A stretch of DNA of 29,222 nt, taken from positions 1 through 29,222 of the forward strand of contig CAMZHP010000008.1 in assembly GCA_947306845.1 (NCBI GenBank), given 5' to 3'. Of the stretch, positions 6,319 to 15,224 are shown piece by piece (positions within the stretch are counted from its first letter, which is position 1; each line of letters starts with the position of its first letter). Made by a program: the position numbers and the translations under genes. Below the pieces are notes generated by a model, which saw only the letters and a program-made list of their open reading frames with translations, did not search any database and was not told the DNA's origin. The DNA is from an uncultured Prevotellaceae bacterium (GTDB taxonomy: Bacteria > Bacteroidota > Bacteroidia > Bacteroidales > Bacteroidaceae).

Positions 6319-9300
6319 TCAGGGATATATTTCTATGTGGCTGCTACCGGAACTGCCATTCTTGATGATACGTATTTGTGTGGTGATACGCTCGCTCATC
6401 GTATTGGTATGACTGATTACCCCCACCTTTTTGCCCTGCGAGGATTGAAGCATGGCTAAGGAATCTATGACAGTGGCCAGCGTATCTGGGTCAAGCGTAC
6501 CGAAGCCTTCGTCGATGAAAAGGTTCTCAAATGAGATATTGCGTGAAGACAAAGACGAGAGGCCCAAAGCAAGTCCAAGACTGACAATAAAAGTTTCCCC
6601 TCCCGATAAAGATGTGGTGTCGCGTACATCGTCAGCTCGGTCATGGTCGATGACTCGGATACCCAGTGAGTTTTTTACTTGTTTCAACTCATAGCGGCTA
6701 TTGAATTTTCTTATCTCCACATTGGCATGTTGGATAAGGAAACTCAACGTGTAGCATTGTGCGATTTTGCGAAGTGTCTTCCCATCGCCTCCGATAGCTT
6801 CTGAGATAGTACCCCAAGCGTCTCTCATTTTTGTAACCCTGTTCAGTTCTTCCACCTTGTCACCCAACAATTTAATGGCATCGTCGTGATTTCTCAGCCT
6901 TGCCTTCGCAGCCAAGAGTTCATCGTTGTGCGTGTTGTTCTGCAGCTCCTGCAACTCCACAAGCAGTATTTCCCGTTCTTTCTTAGGTTTTACATTTTGG
7001 TGTTTGTCATGTGCATCCTTTGCATTTTTCAACAAAGCAAAGGAAGAGACGACAATGTCATTGCGACGATCCTTCTCCTGTCGGATGGCATTCCAATCCT
7101 CTGTAGCATGAAACATGGCCTCCACATCCTCTTGGGAGATCTCCTGAATTCTGTCCTCTCGGTCATTGTATTGAGCAATCCAATCCCTAAGTTCGTCCTT
7201 CTTATCTGCAAAGCTCTGCTTATCCTTCTCAAGTTGGACTTTTTGGGTTTGCAAAGCCCCTTTCAGTTCTCCGAGAGAAGCATTCATCTTAGCTATTTCC
7301 TCTTTTTTCTGATTCACAGCAGCATCGGCGTTCTCCTTGTCCTTCTTCAGTCGTTGTTCAACAACGTCTGGACTTTCACCTCCCAGTTCGCTTTGATAGG
7401 CAGCCTGCAAATCTTTGAGGGCATCATCAGCCTGCTGCCAAGCTTTGGAAGCTTCATTCAGGGCTTGGAGTTTCTCTTCTTGCTGCTGAAGCAGGGTAGG
7501 GTATAGAGCCTTGGCCTCAGCCAACTTGGTATTGGCAGTATTGACTATTTCCTGAGCTTTTGCCAAAAGGCTGGCAGCCTCCTCCACATGGTCCGCCTTC
7601 TTTTTCATCGCTTTGTCTTTCTCTTTAGTCAAGCGGCCAATCTCTTTCATCTCTTTGTTGAAAAAAGAAAGTATGGAATCTGCATCTTCCTTTTTCTGTT
7701 TGTAGGAAGGGAGGGCAGACTCCAGTGCCGCTTTGTCTTTTTTCATCTGCGGATTCCAATTAAGCAAGCTTTGCCATTCTTTCTCATATTCTTCCATATT
7801 GGCCTGCAGCTCTTGTATTTGATGGACAATGCTTACTCTCTCAGCATCATTTATCACTTTCTGGCTAATCCATTCGCGTTGATCGTCTTGTTGTTTTTTG
7901 AGAGCCGCCTCTTTATTCTGGAGTAAGGTGTACAATTCCGATGTCGCCTCATCAAATTGTGTCTCATCTGCTATGTAAGGATGTACAGTGGCCCCGCAAA
8001 GCGGACAAGGTTTCCCCTCATCGAGAGATGCACGATGCTTACCCCAATCCTCGCAGGTCATCAATGTGTGTGCCTTACGGAGTGTTTTCACCTCATTATC
8101 AAGTGCATCGATGCATAGTTGTGCCAATAGTTCAGACAAATTGGCATTCTTTTCTTCCAGTTCTTTTTTACGAGTTTCCTTTTGCTTTTTCTCCTCTATG
8201 GCTTTGTTGAGAAAACCGACCACCTCCAAAGCCCGTTTAAGATTCTGCCAATCGTTGTCAGCTTGTTCCTTTTGGTCTTGCAACTTTTGGGCATCCATGC
8301 CCTCCACTTTGAGGAGCTCTGTCAACAGAGCCTTCTCGGCATCATCTGCTGCCCGATTCAGTTTCTCCTTTTTTTTATCAACTTCTGACAACATCGCCTG
8401 ATAGTCTTCTATAGCCTTGTCTGCCTGGTTTTGTTTTATTTGGGTGTCTATGATATTCTTTTGCAATGCTTCATCTGCACAATTCTTTTCTTTTTCTGCC
8501 GTCGTCTTGGTTTTTAGTTTGTCACTGCATACCACATTAGCCGCATCGACTTTCGTTTTCAGTTCACGAGCTTTCCTAACATGTGGTTCCGTATCCTGTA
8601 ATGTCTGCTGTACCTTTTCAGCAGTTTCTTTCAAGAGCTTGAGAAGGTCGTTCGCTTCAACGATCAAGTTTTCTTGGTTTTTGCTCTTGAGCTCATCTTC
8701 TTCTATGCGCCTTTCCGATGCACCTATGACATTCTCCATTTTATTTATATCCTTCATGCAATCGACTGCTGGTGCAATGGCATCGTGCAAGTTAAGCCGA
8801 TAGATAAAAGGCTGAAACTCCTCAAGGTCTTGTTTGGCCTGGTCGACCGCAATTTGTTTCTGTTTGATGTCGGCCATGATTGTCTCGTTGTCAACATACC
8901 ACCTCAGTTGGGCCTCCACATTCTTTCTGGCAATTTCTATTTCCTTTTCTGCTTTTTCCAATTGGAAGATTTCTTCTTTGAGTTGGTGGAGTTCCTCCTC
9001 GGAGAGCAAATTCTGCTTCACCGTTTCCACGGAGGCGTTGACGATGTTGAAATTCTCTATGGCTGCGTCCTTTTTTCTTTTGATTTCACTTGCTATGCGG
9101 ACATACATTTCCTCACATCCGATGAGTTTCTCCAACAGTGTATATCGTTCATCCTCCTTGGCTGTAAGGAAATTGGCAAATGAGCCTTGTGCTATGAGCA
9201 CCGTACGGAGGAATTGCTCGTATTCCAATCCGATGATGTTAGGCAAGTCATCCCAGTAAGCTGTTTCCTCCTTAGGGGTACCATCAGCAGAGGAAGTAAT

Positions 9301-9717
9301 CTTATATAGAACAGTAATCGGGCCTTCATAATTTTTTCTTTTGAAACGCACATACCATTCCGCTCTGTAAACCATGCCATTGTTGGCTTGGAAAGTCAGT
9401 TTGCTATATCCCTCTTTTTTACCACGTGTGAGAATGTTGCGGCAGTCAGTGGGAGCTGGTCGTGTGGCCTCCATTATATCTGGTTGGCCATATATCTCTA
9501 TTCTTTGTCTTTCGTTCTTCTTTCTTGGATATCGTGGAGCACGGTTGTAAAGTGCAAGGCAAATGGCATCAAGTATGGTGGACTTGCCACTGCCTGTTGG
9601 CCCTACGATGCTGAAGATGGTGCTTTCGCCCAAGGCTCCTTTTACAAAGTTGATGACTTCGCCTCCTTGCTTGTCGAGAGAAGCGAGGTTGAGTATTTCG
9701 AGTTGCAGGATTTTCAT
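6319..9717 (-). CDS. sbcC: Exonuclease subunit SbcC (Rad50-type ATPase)
   Basis: This 1132-residue SMC/Rad50-type ATPase partners SbcD in the SbcCD nuclease, which cleaves DNA hairpins and trims double-strand ends, for example at palindromes during replication. Walker A (GPTGSGKS) is at 39-46. A Q-loop region (LIAQGSFANFL) follows. Two long Lys/Glu-rich coiled coils flank the zinc hook CPLC at Cys571-Cys574, almost exactly mid-protein. The ABC signature LSGGE is at 1037-1041 and Walker B (FIDEG, Asp1069-Glu1070) near the C-terminus. The length suits the family. It starts 1 nt after the sbcD stop codon, so the two are translationally close and surely one transcript. Confidence 0.97.
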   Translation of the reverse strand: MKILQLEILNLASLDKQGGEVINFVKGALGESTIFSIVGPTGSGKSTILDAICLALYNRAPRYPRKKNERQRIEIYGQPDIMEATRPAPTDCRNILTRGKKEGYSKLTFQANNGMVYRAEWYVRFKRKNYEGPITVLYKITSSADGTPKEETAYWDDLPNIIGLEYEQFLRTVLIAQGSFANFLTAKEDERYTLLEKLIGCEEMYVRIASEIKRKKDAAIENFNIVNASVETVKQNLLSEEELHQLKEEIFQLEKAEKEIEIARKNVEAQLRWYVDNETIMADIKQKQIAVDQAKQDLEEFQPFIYRLNLHDAIAPAVDCMKDINKMENVIGASERRIEEDELKSKNQENLIVEANDLLKLLKETAEKVQQTLQDTEPHVRKARELKTKVDAANVVCSDKLKTKTTAEKEKNCADEALQKNIIDTQIKQNQADKAIEDYQAMLSEVDKKKEKLNRAADDAEKALLTELLKVEGMDAQKLQDQKEQADNDWQNLKRALEVVGFLNKAIEEKKQKETRKKELEEKNANLSELLAQLCIDALDNEVKTLRKAHTLMTCEDWGKHRASLDEGKPCPLCGATVHPYIADETQFDEATSELYTLLQNKEAALKKQQDDQREWISQKVINDAERVSIVHQIQELQANMEEYEKEWQSLLNWNPQMKKDKAALESALPSYKQKKEDADSILSFFNKEMKEIGRLTKEKDKAMKKKADHVEEAASLLAKAQEIVNTANTKLAEAKALYPTLLQQQEEKLQALNEASKAWQQADDALKDLQAAYQSELGGESPDVVEQRLKKDKENADAAVNQKKEEIAKMNASLGELKGALQTQKVQLEKDKQSFADKKDELRDWIAQYNDREDRIQEISQEDVEAMFHATEDWNAIRQEKDRRNDIVVSSFALLKNAKDAHDKHQNVKPKKEREILLVELQELQNNTHNDELLAAKARLRNHDDAIKLLGDKVEELNRVTKMRDAWGTISEAIGGDGKTLRKIAQCYTLSFLIQHANVEIRKFNSRYELKQVKNSLGIRVIDHDRADDVRDTTSLSGGETFIVSLGLALGLSSLSSRNISFENLFIDEGFGTLDPDTLATVIDSLAMLQSSQGKKVGVISHTNTMSERITTQIRIIKNGSSGSSHIEIYP

Positions 9718-9718
9718 G

Positions 9719-10987
9719 TCAGTCGTTGGTTTCGTTCTTGATACCGTTTATCAGCTCTGTGAGCATAGCCTCTTGTTGTTCGTTCATCTCCTTATGGTGC
9801 TGGATGACGAAAGCCTCTCTCAGTGTGTCCATAGCGTCTCGGTTAAGGATGTCCTCGATACTTCTGAGGGATTCTTGACCGGCAATGGGTTGGATGTCCA
9901 TCAAAGGGATGATTTTCTGAATCCTACATAATACGGCATTTTTCTCATTGACTTGATCTTCCAAGGCTTTAATATCATCGTTGCTTATTTTTTCCAGTCT
10001 CACCTTCAATGTGACATAATAAAAATGCTCGTCAAGTTGTCCGTTCACCTTTTTTGGCAACTTCTCATCAATCAGTTTCCTGAGTTTTTTGGGAGACAAC
10101 TCTTCGTCATTCTCAGGCAGGATGACCAATTTGTGCTGTGGCTGATAGATGAATTGTCTTACTATAGGTTTGCTGTTCTTGCTAAGTGTGACAAGGTCTA
10201 TGCCGTGTGTGTAATCTTTCTCTGCAAACGACATCGGCAAAATACTGCCCGAGTATCTTGCCCAGTCGGTGTTCCATATATGTTGGCGCTTATGGATATG
10301 CCCACATGTCAGGTAGTCGGGGTGGGTAGTCCAACCCTCCATGTTGACTTCCTCTTGCCCTCCGATAATGATTTTTTCGCTGGCATCTTTCTTTGCTATG
10401 TCTGCTCCTTTAGCATACATGTGAGCCATCATCACCAATGGAAGTCCAGGATATTTTTCCTTTGCTTTAGCCGTCAGCGTGCGTAGGATGTTGTTCACAC
10501 CTTTGGAGTATGAGGCATTTTGTACGACATCACTTCGAAGATATGGTACGGCAAGCACGACAGCCCTGTCGCCATCCTTGCCAGTGATGGGTATCATCAA
10601 ATCATCATAATCGATTTGCCAACTGCCTCCCTCTTCATCCATCACCCAGCTTCTATGCACATTGCCCCGTATTTCAACTTGATGGTGGGTGAGCAGAGGG
10701 CGTGGAGCTTCCAACCGACTGGCGGAGTCATGGTTGCCTGCGGTGATGATAATTTGCATCTGGCGGCATGTCTGCGTGGCTTTAGCCAAAAACTCATAAT
10801 ACACCGACTGAGCTGCCGCTGAAGGATTGCCATTGTCAAACACATCACCGGCGATGAGAAGCGCGTCAGGTTGCTGCTCCTCAATCTGAATGAGAAGCCA
10901 TGAGAGGAAATGCCTGTGTTCAGGTAGTCTGTCGTAGCCATGAAACAGATTTCCGAGATGCCAATCGCTTGTTGCTAATATCTTCAT
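9719..10987 (-). CDS. sbcD: Exonuclease subunit SbcD (Mre11-type nuclease)
   Basis: This 422-residue calcineurin-like metallophosphoesterase is the nuclease subunit of SbcCD. Mn-binding motifs of the Mre11 family are present: SDWHLG (Asp8, His10), GDVFD (Asp48), GNHD (84-87), an AHMYAKG histidine and GHIHK further on. The frame is open 13 codons further upstream to 11026, but the start at 10987 gives the usual MKILATSDWHLG N-terminus and is preferred. The stop lies 1 nt before the sbcC start. A 97-nt gap separates it from the preceding DUF4130-type gene. That gap holds a weak 6-bp hairpin (11065-11084) without a T run and no promoter that I can recognise. Confidence 0.96.
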   Translation of the reverse strand: MKILATSDWHLGNLFHGYDRLPEHRHFLSWLLIQIEEQQPDALLIAGDVFDNGNPSAAAQSVYYEFLAKATQTCRQMQIIITAGNHDSASRLEAPRPLLTHHQVEIRGNVHRSWVMDEEGGSWQIDYDDLMIPITGKDGDRAVVLAVPYLRSDVVQNASYSKGVNNILRTLTAKAKEKYPGLPLVMMAHMYAKGADIAKKDASEKIIIGGQEEVNMEGWTTHPDYLTCGHIHKRQHIWNTDWARYSGSILPMSFAEKDYTHGIDLVTLSKNSKPIVRQFIYQPQHKLVILPENDEELSPKKLRKLIDEKLPKKVNGQLDEHFYYVTLKVRLEKISNDDIKALEDQVNEKNAVLCRIQKIIPLMDIQPIAGQESLRSIEDILNRDAMDTLREAFVIQHHKEMNEQQEAMLTELINGIKNETND

Positions 10988-11084
10988 ATATCCTTCATTG
11001 TTTTCATGATTTAACGTTACCATCACGTCTGTAGGGATTGGGGCAGAGCAACCATTTTTGTCTCCTTGGTTTTACTCTACCAAG

Positions 11085-11861
11085 CTATTGCTTCTCCGTC
11101 AAATAACTCCAATATCGTCGTGGCATGTCTTTAAGCTGCTTGCGGGGATTCAGGCGCTCGCGGATGCAAATAGCCTTGAAATAGGTGCGCCAGAGATCTT
11201 GCAGCAATTGGTCGTCGTTGCTTAGAATAGCATCTGAAAGCTTGCCACTGGTGAGTGAAAAGGGAACAGAAGCCTCGTCCTCGAAGGTGACACGGATGGG
11301 TGACGACAGCCCATCGTAATGATAGCCGTAATGACGGCGGGCATCATAGATGAGCCATGGTTGGTCATTGAAACGGTCGTGGAAATGATGAACGACAAGG
11401 GGCAGCACATTATGATCAGGCGAGATGACGGCGAGATAGGTGCCATCCTTTGCCTTTTGAAAGCGCACGAATTGCATCATGCGGTGGGCTTCGTACATCA
11501 CACGGCGTGCTATCTGTGTCACGGACAACACGTCAGAGTCGGTGAAGTTTCGCATCACCTCCCGTCCTTGGCGAAACACCTTGCACACTATCATGAACAA
11601 TGGTTGCCACAGCTCTGGAAGTTCTGACAACAAACTGGCAGAAATCAACCGCAGAGTCTCCTTCGGCAACTGTTTCTCCAATCCAGCCCACACGCGGTAT
11701 GCTTTCTCGGTGTCGGTTGTCACCCTGTAAACACGCTCACAAAACAAGGGCATAACTTCGCCGACACTCAGCAACCGCTCTGGCTTCTCTTTCAGCAGGA
11801 AGGCATCGAACACAGCAGATAACAGCCCGTCGGCTGTCCCGTCGAAAATATATACCGTCAT
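11085..11861 (-). CDS. DUF4130/TIGR03915-type DNA metabolism protein
   Basis: This 258-residue protein matches, from memory, the family annotated as probable DNA metabolism protein (TIGR03915, DUF4130). Members almost always sit beside a radical SAM protein of the TIGR03916 type, as here; in some bacteria the domain is fused to a uracil-DNA glycosylase-like domain. Recognisable features are the N-terminal MTVYIFDGTADGLLSAVFDA segment, an RMMQFVRFQKAKDG block near the middle, PDHNVLPLVVHHFHDRF, and a C-terminal ICIRERLNPRKQLKDMPRRYW block. Its start overlaps the stop of the radical SAM gene by 4 nt (ATGA), so they are translationally coupled. It has no signal peptide or membrane helix. Its biochemical activity is, to my knowledge, not established. 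Confidence 0.85.
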   Translation of the reverse strand: MTVYIFDGTADGLLSAVFDAFLLKEKPERLLSVGEVMPLFCERVYRVTTDTEKAYRVWAGLEKQLPKETLRLISASLLSELPELWQPLFMIVCKVFRQGREVMRNFTDSDVLSVTQIARRVMYEAHRMMQFVRFQKAKDGTYLAVISPDHNVLPLVVHHFHDRFNDQPWLIYDARRHYGYHYDGLSSPIRVTFEDEASVPFSLTSGKLSDAILSNDDQLLQDLWRTYFKAICIRERLNPRKQLKDMPRRYWSYLTEKQ

Positions 11862-13147
11862 TCCTCAAACTCCAGTTTTAGTTGTCTTTCCTCTGCTGCC
11901 CGTTTCCGTTGCGCTTTCGACACGAGCAAGGGGCGCAAGCGCTCTGGGCGCAACTCATTAATGCCCACGATGGGCTGCGAGAACGAAGAAGTCAACTCGC
12001 CACAAGTGATGAAGAACTTGGCTTTCTTCATCACCACACCCATCTTTTTCAAGTGGTAGGAAGTGACTCGACCAGAGCGGCGGGCATTCACTATGAGCCA
12101 TGCCGACTTTGTGCCAAGGCCAGGCACGCGCAGCAATTGTTCATAGTCAGCAGTATTCACATCTACAGGGAAGTATTCCGGGTGTCGCAGCGCCCAGGCC
12201 AATTTGGGATCTATCTCTAAATCAAGATGGGTGTGCGTATCGTCCACAATCTCATCAACGGTGAAATGGTAGAACCGTAACAGCCAGTCGGCTTGATAAA
12301 GACGATTCTCACGGACAAGGGGCGGTTGCTTCAAGATCGGAAGGCGATGGTCATAGGTGTTCACGCTGACGTATCCCGAATAATAGACACGCCTCATTTG
12401 TGCTTCACCATAAAGCGCCGATGACATCTGAAGAATATCGCGGTCGGTCTCACTGGTAGCACCGACAATCATCTGTGTCGACTGCCCAGCAGGCACGAAG
12501 CGGGGCGCATGACGGTACTTTCTCCGTTCTTCCTTGTTTTCCAAAATGCCTTGTCGGATGATTCGCATGGGAAGGAAAACACTTTGGTGGTCCTTTTCTG
12601 GTGCCAACAGTTTGAGCGATTCCTCCCGAGGAATTTCTATGTTCACACTCATGCGATCGGCCCAGCGTCCAGCCTCGGCAAGCATTTCCTGAGAGGCACC
12701 AGGGATCGTCTTCAGGTGGATATAGCCATTGAAGTGGTGTATGGTTCGCAAATCACGGACGATAGCGACAAGCCGCTCCATCGTATAGTCGGGTGTACGC
12801 ACCACACCGCTTGAAAGAAACAACCCCTCAATATAATTCCGCCGGTAAAACTCCATCGTGATTTCCTCCAACTCCGACACGGATAATGTAGCTCGACGGA
12901 TGTCGTTAGACCGACGGTTGACGCAGTAGGCACAATCATAGATGCAGTAATTCGTAAGCATCACTTTCAGAAGTGAAATGCAGCGTCCGTCATCAGCAAA
13001 CGAGTGGCAGATGCCCACGCCGCCCACAGTGTTTCCAACCATGCCTTTTCGACCACTGCGTACGGTGCCGCTCGACGAACACGACACATCGTATTTCGCC
13101 GACTCTGCGAGTATCCGCAGGCGTTCCATGGTTTTCTCGGTCAGCAT
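11858..13147 (-). CDS. Putative DNA modification/repair radical SAM protein (TIGR03916-type)
   Basis: This 429-residue radical SAM enzyme would bind a [4Fe-4S] cluster through Cys68, Cys72 and Cys75 (CIYDCAYC, the CX3CX2C pattern) and cleave S-adenosylmethionine to a radical. An early AKYDVSCSSSG segment and a C-terminal helix-hairpin-helix (LLRVPGLGTKSAWLIV) suggest DNA contact. These traits fit the family called putative DNA modification/repair radical SAM protein, linked to uracil-DNA-glycosylase-type genes. The frame is open 16 codons further up to 13195, but the ATG at 13147 gives an N-terminus (MLTEKTMERLRILAESAKYD) closer to what I recall for homologues, so it is chosen; the ATG at 13129 is also possible. 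The stop overlaps the next gene's start by 4 nt. The substrate is unknown. Confidence 0.88.
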   Translation of the reverse strand: MLTEKTMERLRILAESAKYDVSCSSSGTVRSGRKGMVGNTVGGVGICHSFADDGRCISLLKVMLTNYCIYDCAYCVNRRSNDIRRATLSVSELEEITMEFYRRNYIEGLFLSSGVVRTPDYTMERLVAIVRDLRTIHHFNGYIHLKTIPGASQEMLAEAGRWADRMSVNIEIPREESLKLLAPEKDHQSVFLPMRIIRQGILENKEERRKYRHAPRFVPAGQSTQMIVGATSETDRDILQMSSALYGEAQMRRVYYSGYVSVNTYDHRLPILKQPPLVRENRLYQADWLLRFYHFTVDEIVDDTHTHLDLEIDPKLAWALRHPEYFPVDVNTADYEQLLRVPGLGTKSAWLIVNARRSGRVTSYHLKKMGVVMKKAKFFITCGELTSSFSQPIVGINELRPERLRPLLVSKAQRKRAAEERQLKLEFEE

Positions 13148-13195
13148 TATTGTAAAAATTTGGACGGCACCATCACCACCACGCCATCTTGTCAT

Positions 13196-13906
13196 TTAAT
13201 CTGGCGTCTTTCTAAAAATAGAGAAGATATTATAGTTGACGTTTCTATCATATACATCCTCACCTTCGCTTTCCTTCACCCAGTTGACCACACGAATGGT
13301 GACAGGCAGGACGATCACCTCGTACACAGTCTTCAAGACCAATTGTGAAATCATCATCAAAGGCAACTCTTGATTGGGCAACACTCCATAAAAAGCTAAT
13401 GGGAAGAAGATGAGTGAATCAACTCCTTCGCCCCAAACAGTGCTCATGATAGCACGTAAGGGGAATCGTTTTCCGTTGTCTGAAATTTTCATCCGGCTCA
13501 TGACGTATGCATTGACGAAACTGCCGGCTATGAACGAGATAAACGAAGCCAAAGCGATACGTGGAGTGAGTCCAAAGATGGCATGAAAGCCTTCATCATT
13601 ATTCCAGTAGGGTGCCCCAGGTATGGCGTCGGCAATAAAAGCAATCATCATGAAGGCAAAGTTGATCAAAAATCCAGTCCAGATCACGATGCTAGCACGA
13701 CGATAGCCCCACACCTCACATACCACATCGTTGATGATATAGGAAATGGGAAAAATCAACAATCCGCCTGTGAGATGGAGTGGTCCAAACACCATTTGTT
13801 TCGTTTCGAGTATATTGGACGCAATCAGGCACACAGTGAAAATAATGCAGAACTGCATGAACAGCACTGACACCATCGTTTTGTTCTTTTTACCTGTCTT
13901 ATTCAT
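13196..13906 (-). CDS. yhhQ: Queuosine precursor transporter, YhhQ/VUT family
   Basis: This 236-residue inner-membrane protein has about six hydrophobic helices and the marks of the YhhQ (DUF165/VUT) family: ASNILETKQM near the N-terminus, an FPISYIINDVVCEVWGYR block, RIALASFISFIAGSFVNAYV, and a WGEGVDSLIFFPLAF block near the C-terminus. Family members import 7-deazaguanine precursors (preQ0/preQ1 or related) for the modified tRNA base queuosine. It lies 18 nt downstream of the sugar transporter gene, leaving no room for its own promoter or a preQ1 riboswitch, so it is probably read from the upstream promoter. The gap to the next gene is 48 nt. Confidence 0.92.
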   Translation of the reverse strand: MNKTGKKNKTMVSVLFMQFCIIFTVCLIASNILETKQMVFGPLHLTGGLLIFPISYIINDVVCEVWGYRRASIVIWTGFLINFAFMMIAFIADAIPGAPYWNNDEGFHAIFGLTPRIALASFISFIAGSFVNAYVMSRMKISDNGKRFPLRAIMSTVWGEGVDSLIFFPLAFYGVLPNQELPLMMISQLVLKTVYEVIVLPVTIRVVNWVKESEGEDVYDRNVNYNIFSIFRKTPD

Positions 13907-13924
13907 GAACTAATGGGGTTCGTC

Positions 13925-15133
13925 TTATTTCCTGATCAGGCTCCAAGCGAAAGACAACACGATAGCATAGCCAACCAGTGGGATGATAAACGGCAAAGTC
14001 ATACTGCCCGTCTGATCGGCCATCAGTCCCATGAGCATGAAACCGCAACCGCCGACAGGTGTCATCATCAGCAGAGATGAAGCACTCTTGGTGAGCTGGC
14101 CAAGGGAACGAAGTGCCAGGGAGAAAATGGTTGGGAACATCATGGCCTCAAAGAGATAATTGAGCACCAACGCATACACAGATACACGCCCTAAGTCAAG
14201 AATGACAATGAGCATGCACAACATGGTCATAATGGCACAGAAGCACAACAACGATTCTGCTTTCACTGTCCGCATGATCCAACTGCTGACGAAGCGCCCT
14301 ACCATGAAAATAACCAAAGCCAAACTGATGATAAGGGAAGCCCGGTTTTTGTCCATCCATCCCTCACCGGTAACAAAGTTAACAAAATAGCTATTGATGG
14401 AAATCTCTGCTACCTCATATGCCAGCAAAGCAATCAGACCGAAAACGAACGAACGATGTTGGAATAAGGCTTTCAATCTGAATGACAGCGGTTGCGTTGA
14501 GATATCGCCATCCTCTTTGGGTTGATGTATCTCTGGCAAGTCGACGAAAGAAAAAACAACAGCGACAGCCAGCACGATAATTCCCATCACCATATATGGA
14601 ACGCTGACATCGCCACTTGTGCCATCAGTGCGGAATAAATATTGGCCGACAATGAAGGTCGCCATGAAGCAACCCATACCATTGAAAGTCTGCGAGAGAT
14701 TAAGACGGCTCGATGCCGTTGCCTCTGGACCCAGTTCAGTAGCATATGGATTGGCTGCTGTCTCCAAGAAGACCAAACCACAGCCGATGACAAAAAGAGA
14801 CACCAAAAAAGCATTGAAAGTGCCCACCTGCATGCCGGGTATGAATGACAAGGCACCCAGTCCAAACAAAATCAGTCCGAATACCACACCGCGTCTGTAA
14901 CCGAAACGATTGATGAAAATTCCTGCGGGAATAGCCATAATAAAATAACCCAGATACGTGGTTACTTGGATGAGCGAGGACTGTGTGATGGAAATGTGCA
15001 GCTCGTCTTGAAAATGCTTGTTGAGCACGTCCAAAATGGCACGTGCGAATCCCCACAGAAAAAACAAGGTAGTGATGAGGACAAAAGGCAGCACATAGCG
15101 TTTGTCAATCAATCGGGTGTGTTTGGATGGCAT
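13925..15133 (-). CDS. FucP-type sugar:proton symporter (major facilitator)
   Basis: This 402-residue protein has about 12 membrane helices and belongs to the FHS branch of the major facilitator superfamily, whose model member is the L-fucose/H+ symporter FucP. Characteristic segments include TTLFFLWGFA in helix 1, an RFGYRRGVV loop after helix 2, and LETAANPYATELGP in the middle of the first half. The substrate could be fucose, glucose, galactose or another hexose; family members in Bacteroidales vary and no sugar-catabolic gene is adjacent. It is first in a leftward run with yhhQ and the radical SAM pair. The functional link to those genes is unclear, and co-transcription is inferred from spacing only. 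Confidence 0.88.
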   Translation of the reverse strand: MPSKHTRLIDKRYVLPFVLITTLFFLWGFARAILDVLNKHFQDELHISITQSSLIQVTTYLGYFIMAIPAGIFINRFGYRRGVVFGLILFGLGALSFIPGMQVGTFNAFLVSLFVIGCGLVFLETAANPYATELGPEATASSRLNLSQTFNGMGCFMATFIVGQYLFRTDGTSGDVSVPYMVMGIIVLAVAVVFSFVDLPEIHQPKEDGDISTQPLSFRLKALFQHRSFVFGLIALLAYEVAEISINSYFVNFVTGEGWMDKNRASLIISLALVIFMVGRFVSSWIMRTVKAESLLCFCAIMTMLCMLIVILDLGRVSVYALVLNYLFEAMMFPTIFSLALRSLGQLTKSASSLLMMTPVGGCGFMLMGLMADQTGSMTLPFIIPLVGYAIVLSFAWSLIRK

Positions 15134-15158
15134 AATGTGATGTTTTTTATTTCAGATG

Positions 15159-15166
15159 CAAAAATA
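15159..15166 (-). promoter_or_regulatory. Candidate -7 promoter element for the sugar transporter run
   Basis: On the minus strand this reads TATTTTTG, a match to TAnnTTTG, 26 nt before the transporter start codon at 15133. I do not see a TTTG at the expected upstream distance, so support rests on the -7 element and its location in the 91-nt gap after the decarboxylase operon. Confidence 0.4.
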
Positions 15167-15224
15167 CAGAGAAACAGTGTTTATATAACTCTGATCCCCT
15201 GTACTTTTTTATTGGTTTGTTTTT

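Noticed and set aside
6886..7506. 206-codon hydrophobic open frame on the plus strand opposite sbcC
   Set aside because: Codons for the Lys/Glu-rich coiled coil of SbcC read as Phe/Leu/Ser-rich on the other strand, producing false membrane proteins. Several such frames cover 6886-9259.
11065..11084. Terminator after the DUF4130-type gene
   Set aside because: CTTGGT and ACCAAG form only a 6-bp stem with an 8-nt loop and no T run on the minus strand, so termination there is doubtful.
13907..13924. preQ1 riboswitch in front of the queuosine-precursor transporter
   Set aside because: Only 18 nt separate it from the preceding gene, too short for a riboswitch, and no matching sequence is present.
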